Assembly (NCBI RefSeq): GCF_000721235.1
Contig: NZ_JOFH01000009.1
Span: 1 to 64,000 of the forward strand
Direction: 5' to 3'
DNA: 64,000 nucleotides
Source of the DNA: Streptomyces olivaceus
GTDB lineage: Bacteria > Actinomycetota > Actinomycetes > Streptomycetales > Streptomycetaceae
Part shown: one piece after another, positions 1 to 8,400 of the stretch
Layout of the letters: the number at the start of each line of letters is the position of its first letter
Position numbering within the stretch: the first letter of the stretch is position 1
Notes under the pieces: model-generated
Databases searched by the model: none
Told to the model about the DNA's origin: nothing
Seen by the model: only the letters and a program-made list of their open reading frames with translations
Made by a program: the position numbers and the translations under genes

Positions 1-509
1 AACTCGGCCGCCACGGAGAACCAGGTCACCGGCACGGCACCGGCCTGGATCATGCGCTGCACCGCAGCGTTGTGGGCCTCCGGCGAGGGGCTCCCGGAGG
101 CGTCGACGACGACGTGCACGCGGTAACCCTCCCGCAGGCCGCCGAGCACGGTCTGCAGCACGCACCCGTCGGTGGCGACGCCGCCGATCACCAGGTTCGG
201 CCGGCCCTCCGCCCGGACCGCCCGGGCGAACGACGCGTCGAGGAAGGAGTTGAAGTCGACCGCCCTCTCGATCACCGGCTGGTCGCCAAGGGCCTCCAGC
301 AGCTCCGGGTAGAGCGGACCGGACGGCTTGCCGGACTCGCCGTTGGTCACGACCAGGCCGCTCCCGTACCACTTCGCCGTCTTGGCCAGTCCGACGACGT
401 TGTTGAGGTGCTCGGCAAGGGGATGGGACCGCAGCAGATTGGCGAAACCGACGGCGTAGTCGACCAGGACGACGGTGGTGTTGTCGGGACTGAGGGGTTC
501 AGGGGTCAT
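1..509 (-). CDS. Isochorismatase-family cysteine hydrolase, 3' end outside window
   Basis: About 169 N-terminal residues are visible from the ATG at 509; the gene runs off the left edge. It reads as a YcaC-type member of the isochorismatase superfamily: an early Asp in a VVLVDY stretch, a central GGVATDGCV motif with the presumed nucleophilic Cys, and an AVQRMIQAG segment typical of the family. Members hydrolyse amides or vinyl ethers; the substrate cannot be told here. It resembles the second isochorismatase at 48481-49140. An AGAAGG ribosome-binding site lies about 10 bases before the start. Two operator-like palindromes at 567-586 and 610-629 match the one in the tetR/hydrolase intergenic region, so the TetR regulator at 724-1377 probably controls this gene. 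Confidence 0.9.
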   Translation of the reverse strand, partial: MTPEPLSPDNTTVVLVDYAVGFANLLRSHPLAEHLNNVVGLAKTAKWYGSGLVVTNGESGKPSGPLYPELLEALGDQPVIERAVDFNSFLDASFARAVRAEGRPNLVIGGVATDGCVLQTVLGGLREGYRVHVVVDASGSPSPEAHNAAVQRMIQAGAVPVTWFSVAAE

Positions 510-566
510 GGCGGAACTGCCTTCTCAAGGAGGGAGGTTGGACCTGGCGCGAGGCCGCGCACTTCT

Positions 567-586
567 TAGTGACCACTTGGACACTA
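567..586. promoter_or_regulatory. TetR-type operator-like palindrome (site 1)
   Basis: The sequence has 9-base arms TAGTGACCA and TGGACACTA around a 2-base spacer, with one arm mismatch. It matches the perfect palindrome at 1425-1444 in spacing and most positions. It lies about 58 bases upstream of the isochorismatase start at 509. Confidence 0.6.
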
Positions 587-609
587 GTGAGGTTACGGCG
601 ATTGCCGAC

Positions 610-629
610 TAATGTCCATGTGGTTACTT
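610..629. promoter_or_regulatory. TetR-type operator-like palindrome (site 2)
   Basis: A degenerate copy of the same motif: 15 of 20 positions agree with the site at 1425-1444. It lies 24 bases beyond site 1, between the isochorismatase and tetR genes. Confidence 0.45.
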
Positions 630-723
630 AGCGACAAGCGCCGACCCGCTCACCATCGCGTGTCCCGTGGCGGCGTCCGAGCACCTGAGAGTGCCGCCCC
701 CTCCCCCCCTGACAGTCAGGGCC

Positions 724-1377
724 TCACCCTCCGGGCGCGGAGGCCCCGTCGGCCGGGTGGACGATCGGGCGCAGCAACTCGGCCAGATGCCGGGCCAGTT
801 CCGCCGGTTCCATCGCGGCGAGCGCTCCGGCGCGGACCACGTACCGGCTGAACGTGACGCCCAGCAGCACCGAGCCGAGCAGATCGACCCGCTCCTCGAC
901 GTCCGGTCCGGTCAGCACCACGCGATAGGCGCGCGCACTCTGCGCCTGCATCGTCAGGTACAGGTCGGTCGCGAGAGGATCGTCCGCCGCCGCGCTGCGG
1001 ATCAGGGCCACCATCGGATCGGAGCTCCTCGCCGCCTCCATCCGCTCGACGAACGCCGTCGCGATGCGCTCCGGCAGCCCCTCCGCATCACCGGCCAGGA
1101 CCGCGTCGAGCTCGCCCGGCCCCTGGACCGACGCGCGGAGCAACCCCTCCTTCGAGCCGAAGTGACGCATGACGAGTCCGTGCGTCACACCGGCACGGGC
1201 GGCCACACCGCGGATCGTCATACGGCTGTAGCCGCGCTCGTACAGCTCACGGCGGGCGGCATCGAGGATCGCCCGCCGACTCGCCTCGGGATCGCGCCGC
1301 CGACGGGCAGCCGACGGTTCATCCGGCGACTCCGCCGCGCGGCCGGGAGCCCGCCCGCCTTCCTCTGAGGGGTTCAT
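724..1377 (-). CDS. TetR-family transcriptional regulator
   Basis: A 217-residue protein starting at the ATG at 1377; a longer reading to 1434 would cover the operator, so the shorter start is preferred. The N-terminal helix-turn-helix is clear, with an ARRELYERGYSRMTIRGVAAR stretch followed by a GVTHGLVMRHFGSKEGLL recognition helix. The C-terminal ligand domain is variable, so the inducer is unknown. It is divergent from the alpha/beta hydrolase at 1546, with a perfect palindrome at 1425-1444 between them, and it points towards the isochorismatase gene that carries two related sites. It is probably an autoregulated local repressor of both hydrolases. Confidence 0.9.
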   Translation of the reverse strand: MNPSEEGGRAPGRAAESPDEPSAARRRRDPEASRRAILDAARRELYERGYSRMTIRGVAARAGVTHGLVMRHFGSKEGLLRASVQGPGELDAVLAGDAEGLPERIATAFVERMEAARSSDPMVALIRSAAADDPLATDLYLTMQAQSARAYRVVLTGPDVEERVDLLGSVLLGVTFSRYVVRAGALAAMEPAELARHLAELLRPIVHPADGASAPGG

Positions 1378-1424
1378 CCTCGAAGTATACGACTGGTCAT
1401 CAATGCGGACGCCGCGTACGCTCC

Positions 1425-1444
1425 TAATGACCATTTGGTCATTA
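1425..1444. promoter_or_regulatory. Perfect TetR operator palindrome
   Basis: The sequence TAATGACCATTTGGTCATTA has perfect 9-base arms around a 2-base spacer. It is placed 47 bases upstream of tetR and 101 bases upstream of the divergent hydrolase. A half-site TGGTCAT also occurs at about 1394-1400. It is the best copy of the three related sites. Confidence 0.75.
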
Positions 1445-1545
1445 GCGACTCGCCATCATGCGTTCACCCAGCTCACCGCGCTGATCCTCCATCGCGTACC
1501 GGCAGTTGTGACCACCACGGCATCTGAGAGAAACGGAGCATCGTC

Positions 1546-2451
1546 ATGGCACAGGGGCACTCCTCGCCCGTCCTCCACCCGGCAGTTCACCGCCTCACCG
1601 GCATGGACCGCCACACGGTCACGGTCGACGGGCACCGGCTGAACGTCTTCACCGCGGGGACCGGCCCGGAGACCATCGTTCTGGTCCCCGGCATCCCCGA
1701 CTCGTCGGCGGTCTACCGCGGCCAGATCCCCGGGCTTCTGGAAGCCGGGTACCGGGTCGTCGCCCCCGACCTCCTCGGGCAGGGGGACTCGGACCTGCCG
1801 GCCGAGGCGGCGAACTACACGATCGCGAAGGACCAGGAACGCCTGTGGGCGATCGTCGACGAACTCGGCGCGGAGACCTTCCATCTCGTGGGTCATGACC
1901 GCGGGGCGGCGTCGACATGGGCCATGGCCGCCCACCGCCCCGACCGGGTCAGGTCCTACGTGGCGCTGAGCATCGGCCACCCCGGCGCGCGGAGGTACGC
2001 GGCGTACGAGCAGAAGCAGTTGTCGTGGTACATGCTGCGGCTGCTGTTCTCCGACGCCGAGGACTGGTTGCGCAGCGAGGCAGAGGGCGAGGGCGGCCCC
2101 TGGTCGACGTTCCGCTGGTGGGTGGGCAACCACCCCGAGGCCGACGCCTGGATCGCCGATCTGGAGAGGCCCGGCGCGGTGCGGGCGATGCTGAACTTCT
2201 ATCGGGCCAACGTCCACCCCGTGCACGCGAAGATCAGCCCGGTCCCCCGGGTTCAGGTGCCGACGCTCGGAATCTGGCCGGAGGGAGACGTCTACAGCAG
2301 CCTCGAACAGATCGCGCGCTCGGGCGAGTGGGTCGACGGCCCCTGGCGCTTCGAGCGGCTGCGGGGCGCCGGCCACTTCCTCCAGCTCGACCGCCCCGCC
2401 GCGCTGACCCGCCTGATCCTGAGCCACACCGAGGCGTACCGCGCCGAGTAG
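1546..2451 (+). CDS. Alpha/beta hydrolase, epoxide hydrolase/haloalkane dehalogenase type
   Basis: A 301-residue alpha/beta hydrolase. The nucleophile elbow reads VGHDRGA, with Asp rather than Ser, which is typical of epoxide hydrolases and haloalkane/haloacetate dehalogenases. The strand motif PDLLGQGDSD follows the oxyanion region, and the catalytic His sits in GAGHFLQLDRP near residue 280. It is probably a cytoplasmic detoxification enzyme; the substrate is not readable. The start is the ATG at 1546 after a GGAG site. It is transcribed away from tetR, with the palindromic operator at 1425-1444 upstream, and is convergent with the ABC ATPase gene at 2470. Confidence 0.9.
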   Translation: MAQGHSSPVLHPAVHRLTGMDRHTVTVDGHRLNVFTAGTGPETIVLVPGIPDSSAVYRGQIPGLLEAGYRVVAPDLLGQGDSDLPAEAANYTIAKDQERLWAIVDELGAETFHLVGHDRGAASTWAMAAHRPDRVRSYVALSIGHPGARRYAAYEQKQLSWYMLRLLFSDAEDWLRSEAEGEGGPWSTFRWWVGNHPEADAWIADLERPGAVRAMLNFYRANVHPVHAKISPVPRVQVPTLGIWPEGDVYSSLEQIARSGEWVDGPWRFERLRGAGHFLQLDRPAALTRLILSHTEAYRAE

Positions 2452-2469
2452 TGCTCCGGGCGCTGAGCG

Positions 2470-3306
2470 CTAGCCGAGGGCCCGACCCGGACGGTCCTCG
2501 TCGTGCTGCCCACTCCAGCCGTGGGCGAGGCCGTGGGCCAGGGGGTGGGCCGCGTAGGTGATGCGGATGACACCGTCGGCGTGCCGTTCGGTGCCGGCGC
2601 TGACGCCGAAGACGGCGGCGAGGAGATCCGGGGTCAGCACCTCCAGAACGGGGCCGGCCGCCGCCACCGTCCCCTCGCTCAGGACGACCAGGTGGTCGCA
2701 GAGCCGGGCGGCGAGGTCGAGGTCGTGCAGGACGGCGAGGGTGGTGACACCGGTGGCGCGGATGAGGTCGAGGAGCTCGAACCGGGCACGGATGTCGAGG
2801 TGGTTGGTGAGTTCGTCCAGCACGAGGAGTCCGGGCTCCTGGGCCAGCGCGCGGGCCAGCAGCACGCGTTGGCGTTCACCGCCGGACAGGGAGGCGTAGT
2901 CGCGGTCGGCGAAGGGCCGCACTCCGCAGCGGTCGATGGCGTCGGACACGGCCGCGTGGTCCGCCGGCCCGTCCCGGCCGAGCAGACCGTGGTGGGGGGC
3001 GCGGCCGAGGGCCACGATCTCGGCGACGGTCAGGCCGGCGGTGCTGCCGCCCGCGTCCTGGAGGACGGCGGCCGTTCGGCGGGCCGCGGCGCGGGGCGGC
3101 AGTTCCCATACGTCGTCGTCCCCCACTCTGACGGCTCCGTCCGCCGGGCGCAGCGAGCGGTAGACGGTGCGCAGCAGGGTGGACTTGCCGCTGCCGTTGG
3201 GGCCGACGAGGCCGACGATGTCGCCCTTGCGGGCCTCGAGAGTCACGCCACGCAGGACCGGGGTGCGGTCCAGCGTGACGTGGAGCCGGTCGACGACGAG
3301 TTTCAT
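2470..3306 (-). CDS. ABC transporter ATP-binding protein, iron/metallophore type
   Basis: A 278-residue FecE/BtuD-type ATPase energising import through the permease encoded just upstream (4-base gap). Walker A is GPNGSGKST near residue 36, the Q-loop is in AVLQDAG, the signature is LSGGERQR and the switch His is in LHDLD. The Walker B/D-loop reads LLVLDELTNHLD; family members nearly always have LDEPTNHLD, so the Pro is replaced by Leu. The C-terminus is long and His-containing. It forms a three-gene import operon with the permease and lipoprotein, all downstream of the promoter-like site at 5431-5461. The likely cargo is the metal-loaded product of the adjacent cluster (inference). Confidence 0.93.
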   Translation of the reverse strand: MKLVVDRLHVTLDRTPVLRGVTLEARKGDIVGLVGPNGSGKSTLLRTVYRSLRPADGAVRVGDDDVWELPPRAAARRTAAVLQDAGGSTAGLTVAEIVALGRAPHHGLLGRDGPADHAAVSDAIDRCGVRPFADRDYASLSGGERQRVLLARALAQEPGLLVLDELTNHLDIRARFELLDLIRATGVTTLAVLHDLDLAARLCDHLVVLSEGTVAAAGPVLEVLTPDLLAAVFGVSAGTERHADGVIRITYAAHPLAHGLAHGWSGQHDEDRPGRALG

Positions 3307-3310
3307 GCGG

Positions 3311-4336
3311 TCAGTCCAAACCCTTGTTGCGGCGCAGCAGCCACAGGAAGAAGGGGGCGCCGAGGAGAGCGGTGAGGATGCCCAGCGGCAGTTCGTTGGG
3401 GCGGTTGACGGTGCGCGAGAGCAGGTCCACGAGGACCAGGTAGAGGGCTCCCAGCAGGGCGGTCAGAGGCAGCAGGCGGCGGTGGTCGGCGCCGGTGGTG
3501 AGCCGGACCAGGTGGGGGATCATCAGGCCGACGAAGCCGATGCTGCCCGCGACGGCGATGACCGTGCCGGTCAGCAGTGCGCTGAGGACGAGCAGGACGG
3601 CCCGCAGCCGGTTGACGTCGACCCCGAGCGCGGTCGCCGACTCGTCCCCGGCCAGCAGGACGTTGAGGCGTCGGCCGAAGAGGGCCAGCAGGGTGGTCGT
3701 GACGAGCACGACCACGGTGACCGTGGGGATCTGGTCCCACTTGGCCCCGGCCACGCTGCCCAGCATCCAGAACATGACCGTGCGCAGTTCGGTCGGCGTC
3801 GCCCGCAGTTGGACGAAGCTGGTCGCGGAGAGGAAGACGTAGCCGATGGCGACGCCCGCCAGTACGAGGCGGACCGGGGCCAGCCGTCCCCGCCGCTGCC
3901 CGAGGGCGAAGACCAGCGCACCCGCCGCGACCGCGCCGAGAAAGGCCGCCGCGGACACTCCGAGGCCCGCGAGTACGGCGCCGCCGCCGAGGGTGATGAC
4001 GAGGACGGCGCCCAGCGTCGCGCCGTAGGAGAAGCCCAGCACGATGGGGTCGGCGAGCGGGTTGGACACCACGGTCTGCAGTACTGCCCCGGTCACCGCC
4101 AGGCCCGCGCCGACCAGGGCCGCCAGGACCACCCGCGGCGTGCGGAAGTTCCAGACGATCTGGTCGAGCGCGGGGTCGGAGGGCGCCGTACCCGCGCCGG
4201 TGACGTGGTGGAGGACGACTCCCCACACGTCACCGAGGGGGACGTTGACCGCGCCGATGCTGATCGCCACGATCATGGTGGCGGCCAGTGCGACGGGGAG
4301 GAGGACGAACGCCAGTGCGCCTTTGAGACGGCTCAG
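3311..4336 (-). CDS. FecCD/BtuC-family ABC permease
   Basis: A polytopic permease of about 340 residues with the family features: a GAVNVPLGDVW loop after the first membrane span, an LGVDVNRLR stretch preceding the coupling helix, and GFVGLMIPHLVRL near the C-terminus. The start is unclear. There is no ATG or GTG between the GTG at 4450, which would overlap the lipoprotein gene by 118 bases, and the ATG at 4276, which would cut away most of the first membrane helix. A CTG at 4336 forms a CTGA overlap with the lipoprotein stop and would give the right length by translational coupling; I use it as a best guess. It works with the ATPase at 2470 and the lipoprotein at 4333. Confidence 0.85.
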   Translation of the reverse strand: MSRLKGALAFVLLPVALAATMIVAISIGAVNVPLGDVWGVVLHHVTGAGTAPSDPALDQIVWNFRTPRVVLAALVGAGLAVTGAVLQTVVSNPLADPIVLGFSYGATLGAVLVITLGGGAVLAGLGVSAAAFLGAVAAGALVFALGQRRGRLAPVRLVLAGVAIGYVFLSATSFVQLRATPTELRTVMFWMLGSVAGAKWDQIPTVTVVVLVTTTLLALFGRRLNVLLAGDESATALGVDVNRLRAVLLVLSALLTGTVIAVAGSIGFVGLMIPHLVRLTTGADHRRLLPLTALLGALYLVLVDLLSRTVNRPNELPLGILTALLGAPFFLWLLRRNKGLD

Positions 4337-5382
4337 AGGGCGTCGGGGTGCAGCATCTTCGCGATCTTCTCCACCGCCAGGTCGTTGCTGGGGCCGAGGT
4401 ACATCGAGTCGGAGAGCGTCACGTACGTGCTGTTCCTGGCGGCCGGCCACTGGGGGAACTCCTTGAGCAGCTTCTCGGCGTAGGCCGCCGGGTCCGGGTC
4501 GTTGTAGCCGATGACGACGAGGGCGTCGACGTCGGTGGCGGCCACCTTCTCCTTGCTCAGGTCGGCGAAGGAGCCCTCGGAGGCGTTCTCGAAGGCGTTG
4601 GCGCCGCCGGCCTCGGCGAGGATGTCGTTGTAGATGCCCTTGGCGACGACCGAGCTGAAGTCGTTGCCGCCCATGGACATGTTGGAGAACAGCACCATGA
4701 CCTTGGGCTTCTTCTCGCCCTTCGCCTTGTCCTTCACCTTGTCCGCGACGGCAGCGATCTTCTTCTCGGAGGCGGCGATCAGCTCCTCCGCCTTGTCGCT
4801 CACGTTGAAGACGTTGCCCATGTCGCGCAGCAGCCGGTAGCTGTCGGCAATGGTCATCTTCGAGGTGTCCTGGTCGCAGCCCTGCGGGGACACGTAGCTG
4901 CGGGCGCCGACGTCCTTCAGCTGGTCGCGGGTGGCGAAACCGTTCTTCTCGTCGAAGCCGTACGCGGTGGTGGACAGCACCAGGTCGGGGCGCAGGCCGA
5001 TCATGGTCTCGCGCGGTACGTCGAAGGCGTCGTTCTGCTTGACGCCGCCGTCGGGGAGCTTCTCTATGGCCTCGGCGCGGCCGGGGACCTCGGAGTTCCC
5101 GTAGGTCTGCTGGTTGGCGACGATCCTGTCTCCCAGGCCCAGCGCGAGGAGCGTGGAGACCTCGGCGACGGAGGCGCCGTTCATGACGACGACGCGGCCG
5201 GGGGCCTTGTCGAAGGTCTCCTTCTGTCCGCAGTTGTCGAGGGTGACCGGGTAGCCGGTCTTCGACGCGGCAGCCTCGGCCGTCGCGTCACCCGCCTTGC
5301 CGTCGGAGGAGGAGCCGCATGCCGCCGTGAGGAGGCAGAGGGATGCGGCCAGGGCGGTGGCGACCGGCCGGTTCATCGGCAT
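4333..5382 (-). CDS. Metallophore-binding lipoprotein of ABC importer
   Basis: A 349-residue FepB/BtuF-like substrate-binding protein. It has an N-terminal signal ending in a lipobox LLTAAC, so it should be anchored outside the membrane. The first lobe has the motif for recognising TonB-independent metal chelates, RVVVMNGASVAEVSTLLALG, and the second lobe has DVDALVVIGYNDP. The start is the ATG at 5382 after AGGAG; a second ATG at 5376 is possible. It is the first gene of the importer operon and carries a GGAAC-N17-CGACTACTG site at 5431-5461. It follows the NRPS gene on the same strand, which suggests uptake of the locally made compound rather than a foreign siderophore. Confidence 0.92.
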   Translation of the reverse strand: MPMNRPVATALAASLCLLTAACGSSSDGKAGDATAEAAASKTGYPVTLDNCGQKETFDKAPGRVVVMNGASVAEVSTLLALGLGDRIVANQQTYGNSEVPGRAEAIEKLPDGGVKQNDAFDVPRETMIGLRPDLVLSTTAYGFDEKNGFATRDQLKDVGARSYVSPQGCDQDTSKMTIADSYRLLRDMGNVFNVSDKAEELIAASEKKIAAVADKVKDKAKGEKKPKVMVLFSNMSMGGNDFSSVVAKGIYNDILAEAGGANAFENASEGSFADLSKEKVAATDVDALVVIGYNDPDPAAYAEKLLKEFPQWPAARNSTYVTLSDSMYLGPSNDLAVEKIAKMLHPDAL

Positions 5383-5430
5383 GCGGGCTCCTAGTGCGAG
5401 GGACGTGCTCTGGGCTGGCGGGTTCCGTTG

Positions 5431-5461
5431 CAGTAGTCGGGGGGAAGTGGCGGCGGGTTCC
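5431..5461 (-). promoter_or_regulatory. ECF-type promoter, copy A (importer operon)
   Basis: On the minus strand, GGAAC (5457-5461) is followed after exactly 17 bases by CGACTACTG (5431-5439). The -10-like element ends 48 bases before the lipoprotein start at 5382. The same two boxes with the same spacing recur at 15600-15630, 17464-17494 and 20663-20693. The GGAAC box is typical of -35 elements of ECF sigma factors, and an ECF sigma gene lies at 15769-16371. Confidence 0.75.
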
Positions 5462-5474
5462 TGGCCGTTGCGGA

Positions 5475-8400
5475 CTATTTCGCGGCCGGGGCGGGCAGCA
5501 CACCCGCCGTCACGCAGTGGTCCAGGTGGCGGAAGAACAGGGCGCGGTCGACGGGCGGGCAGGTGATGCCGCTTCCCGCCAGCCCGGCACGCACTCGGTC
5601 CGCTCGGACGTGGCCGAGGCGCAGTTCCGTGGCAGTCGTCCGGTCGTGGGAATCGAGCCCGGTGGAGTCGGGCCCCGCGGCGTTGGGTTCGGCGGCGTCG
5701 AAGAAGGCCAGCGTCGTGGCCGCGACGTCCGCCGAGCGGGGCAGTCGCTCCCGCCAGCGCGCCAGCGGCAGGGCGCGTACGGGATACCCGTAGGCGCGTA
5801 CCCAGTCGTAGACGTCCGCGAGCCGTACCCGGGGCAGGGTGGCGTGGTGGAAGACCGGGCCCGTGGCCGCCGTCTCCGGGGTGAGGGACAGGTGGACGAG
5901 GGCACGGGCGACGAAGTCCACGGGGGTCCAGATCTCGTCCTCGAACAACTCCGGGACGATGCCTTCGGGTATGCCCGCGCGCAGCACGCTCCACAGGAAG
6001 TCCCGCTCGTTGACGCCTCCCGTGCCGGCCCGTCCGATCACGCGGCCCAGTCGGTGGACGGTCACCGGCAGACCGCGCTCGGCCGCCTGCTGGAGCAGCC
6101 GTTCGGCGGCCCACTTGGACTGCTGGTAGCCGTGGCGCAGGCCCTCGTGGGGCGGCAGGAACGCCTCCGGGACCTCCGGAGCACGGCTCGCCGGCGGCGC
6201 CACGGACAGGGTGGAGACGTAGTGCAGGGGTGTCGCGTGGACGGCGGCGAGTCGCACCAGCCGCCGGGTCGACTCGACGTTGGCGGCGCGCAGGGTGGCG
6301 TAGTCGCGCATGATGCTGACGGTCGCGGCGTTGTGGAAGACGGCGTCGCAGCTCGCGGCGAGGCCGGCCAGGGTGTCCGGGGGCAGGCCGAGGCCGGGGT
6401 GGGCGAGGTCGGCGGGCAGGGCCGTCAGGCGGGCCGACGTCCGCTCGTCGAGTGTGATGCCGTGCCGGGCGAGTGCCGCGTGGACGCGGCCGGTCGCCTC
6501 GGGTACGTCGGCCGCCCGTACCGTGCACACGATCTCGGCCCCCGTGTCGGACAGCAGTTGGGCCAGCAGGTGCGCGCCCACGAATCCGGTGGCTCCGGTG
6601 AGCAGGATGCGCCGGGGTGCGTCGCGGGGAGCGCTCCTGGTGCCGGGCCGGATGTCCGGGTCGAGCCGGGCGTCGGCCAGGAGGGCCGGCGGGAGCCCTG
6701 CGGGGCCGGCGGCGCGCGGCTGTTGCCCCTGGGCGAGGAACCGGGCCAGGCCCCCGGCGGTGGGGTGCTGGAAGAGCCAGGCGACCTTCACGTCCCGGCC
6801 GAGTTCCGTGCCGAGCCGGTTGGCGGCCTGGATGGCCTGGAGGGACTGGGCGCCCAGGTCGAACACGTCGTCGTCGACCGCGACGGCGTCGATGCCGAGG
6901 ATCCGGCACCAGACGCCGGTGACGGTCTGCTCCAGCGGACTTCCGGTGGTCGGTGCCCGGCGTGCGGGCGGCGCGGCGAGCGCGGCCCGGTCGATCTTGC
7001 CGGAGCCGGTGCGGGGCAGCCGTCCGACGAACTCGACGGCGGACGGGACCATCGCGGCGGGGAGTCTGGCCCGCAGGTGTTCCCGGACGTCGGCGGCGGA
7101 CGGCGCCGGGCCCTCGGGCACGAGGCGGGCCACCAGGCGCCGGGTGCCGTCCGGCAGGACCTGCCCGGCGACGGCCGCCTCCCGGACCCCGGGATGGAAG
7201 AGCAGCGCGCTCTCCACCTCGGCGGGCTGCACCCGTTGCCCGCTGATCTTGAACTCGTCGTCGGCGCGGCCGAGGTGGCGCAGTTGCCCGTCCTCGCCGA
7301 TGCGGACCAGGTCCCCGGTGCGGTAGGCCCGGGGGCCGTCCGGCAGGGCGGTGAGCGGGGCGAAGCGCGCGCTGTCCGGCACCTCGGGCCGGTATCCGTC
7401 GGCGAGGGCGGGGCCCAGCAGGTACAGCTCGCCGTCGAGCACGGCGGCGCGGGTGCCGGGCAGCGGCAGGCCGACGGGGACGTCTCCCGTGCCGAGGCCG
7501 GGGTCGTGCAGGCCGGCGACGGTGGCGACCACGGTGGCCTCGGTCGGCCCGTAGGTGTTCAGCAGGGCGACCGAGGTCCCGACGGCCTTCCGCCAGCGCT
7601 CGACGCGCTCCGGGAGGGCCGGCTCGCCGCCGACGACGACGGTGCGTACGGCCCGGGGCAGGGCGGCGGCTCCGGTGGAGACCGTGTGGGCGACCTCGTG
7701 CCAGTAGGCGGTGGGCAGGTCGAGCACGGTCACCCTCAGCCGGGCGCAGGCGTCGAGGAAACCGGGCACCGACTCGGTCATGTCGTCGGGCCGGATCACC
7801 AGGGTGGCGCCGGCGCAGAGGGTCAGGAAGATCTCCTCGACGCTGGCGTCGAAGTGCAGCGGGGCGAACTGCAGGACACGGTCCTCGCGGCGCAGCCCGT
7901 AGCGGTGGGTGGCCGCGGCGACGAAGTGCGCCAGGGCGCCGTGGGAGACCTGCACGCCCTTGGGACGCCCGGTGGAACCCGAGGTGTGCAGCACGTACGC
8001 GGGGTCCTCGACGGCGGGCGCGGCGAAGTGGCGGGGGCCCGGTCCCTGGGACTCGTGGCCGTCGAGGGGCCCGAGTTCGGACCGGCGCCGCGCGGTGCTG
8101 CCGGCCCCGGCGGAATCCCCCTTCGCGGACGACGTGTGGGCACCGGCCGGGGCGGGGTCCGGTTCGTGGAGGGGAAGCACGGTGTGGTCCGCGAAGTCGG
8201 CCGCACGGTCGGCGGTGGTCAGGACGAGTGCGGGAGCGGTGTCGGCCAGCAGGCGGGCGGTGCGCTCGGCGGGCGCCTTCGGGTCGAGGGGGCAGTACGC
8301 GGCGCCGGACATCAGCACGCCGAGGACGGCGGTGACGGCGTCCGTGCCCCGGGGCAGCGCGACCGCCACCACGTCGCCCCCGCCGACGCCCAGGGCGGTC

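Noticed and set aside
2470..5382. Importer as an ordinary iron-siderophore system
   Set aside because: Not excluded by sequence, but the shared ECF-type promoter with the isonitrile and copper genes makes the local product the better candidate.
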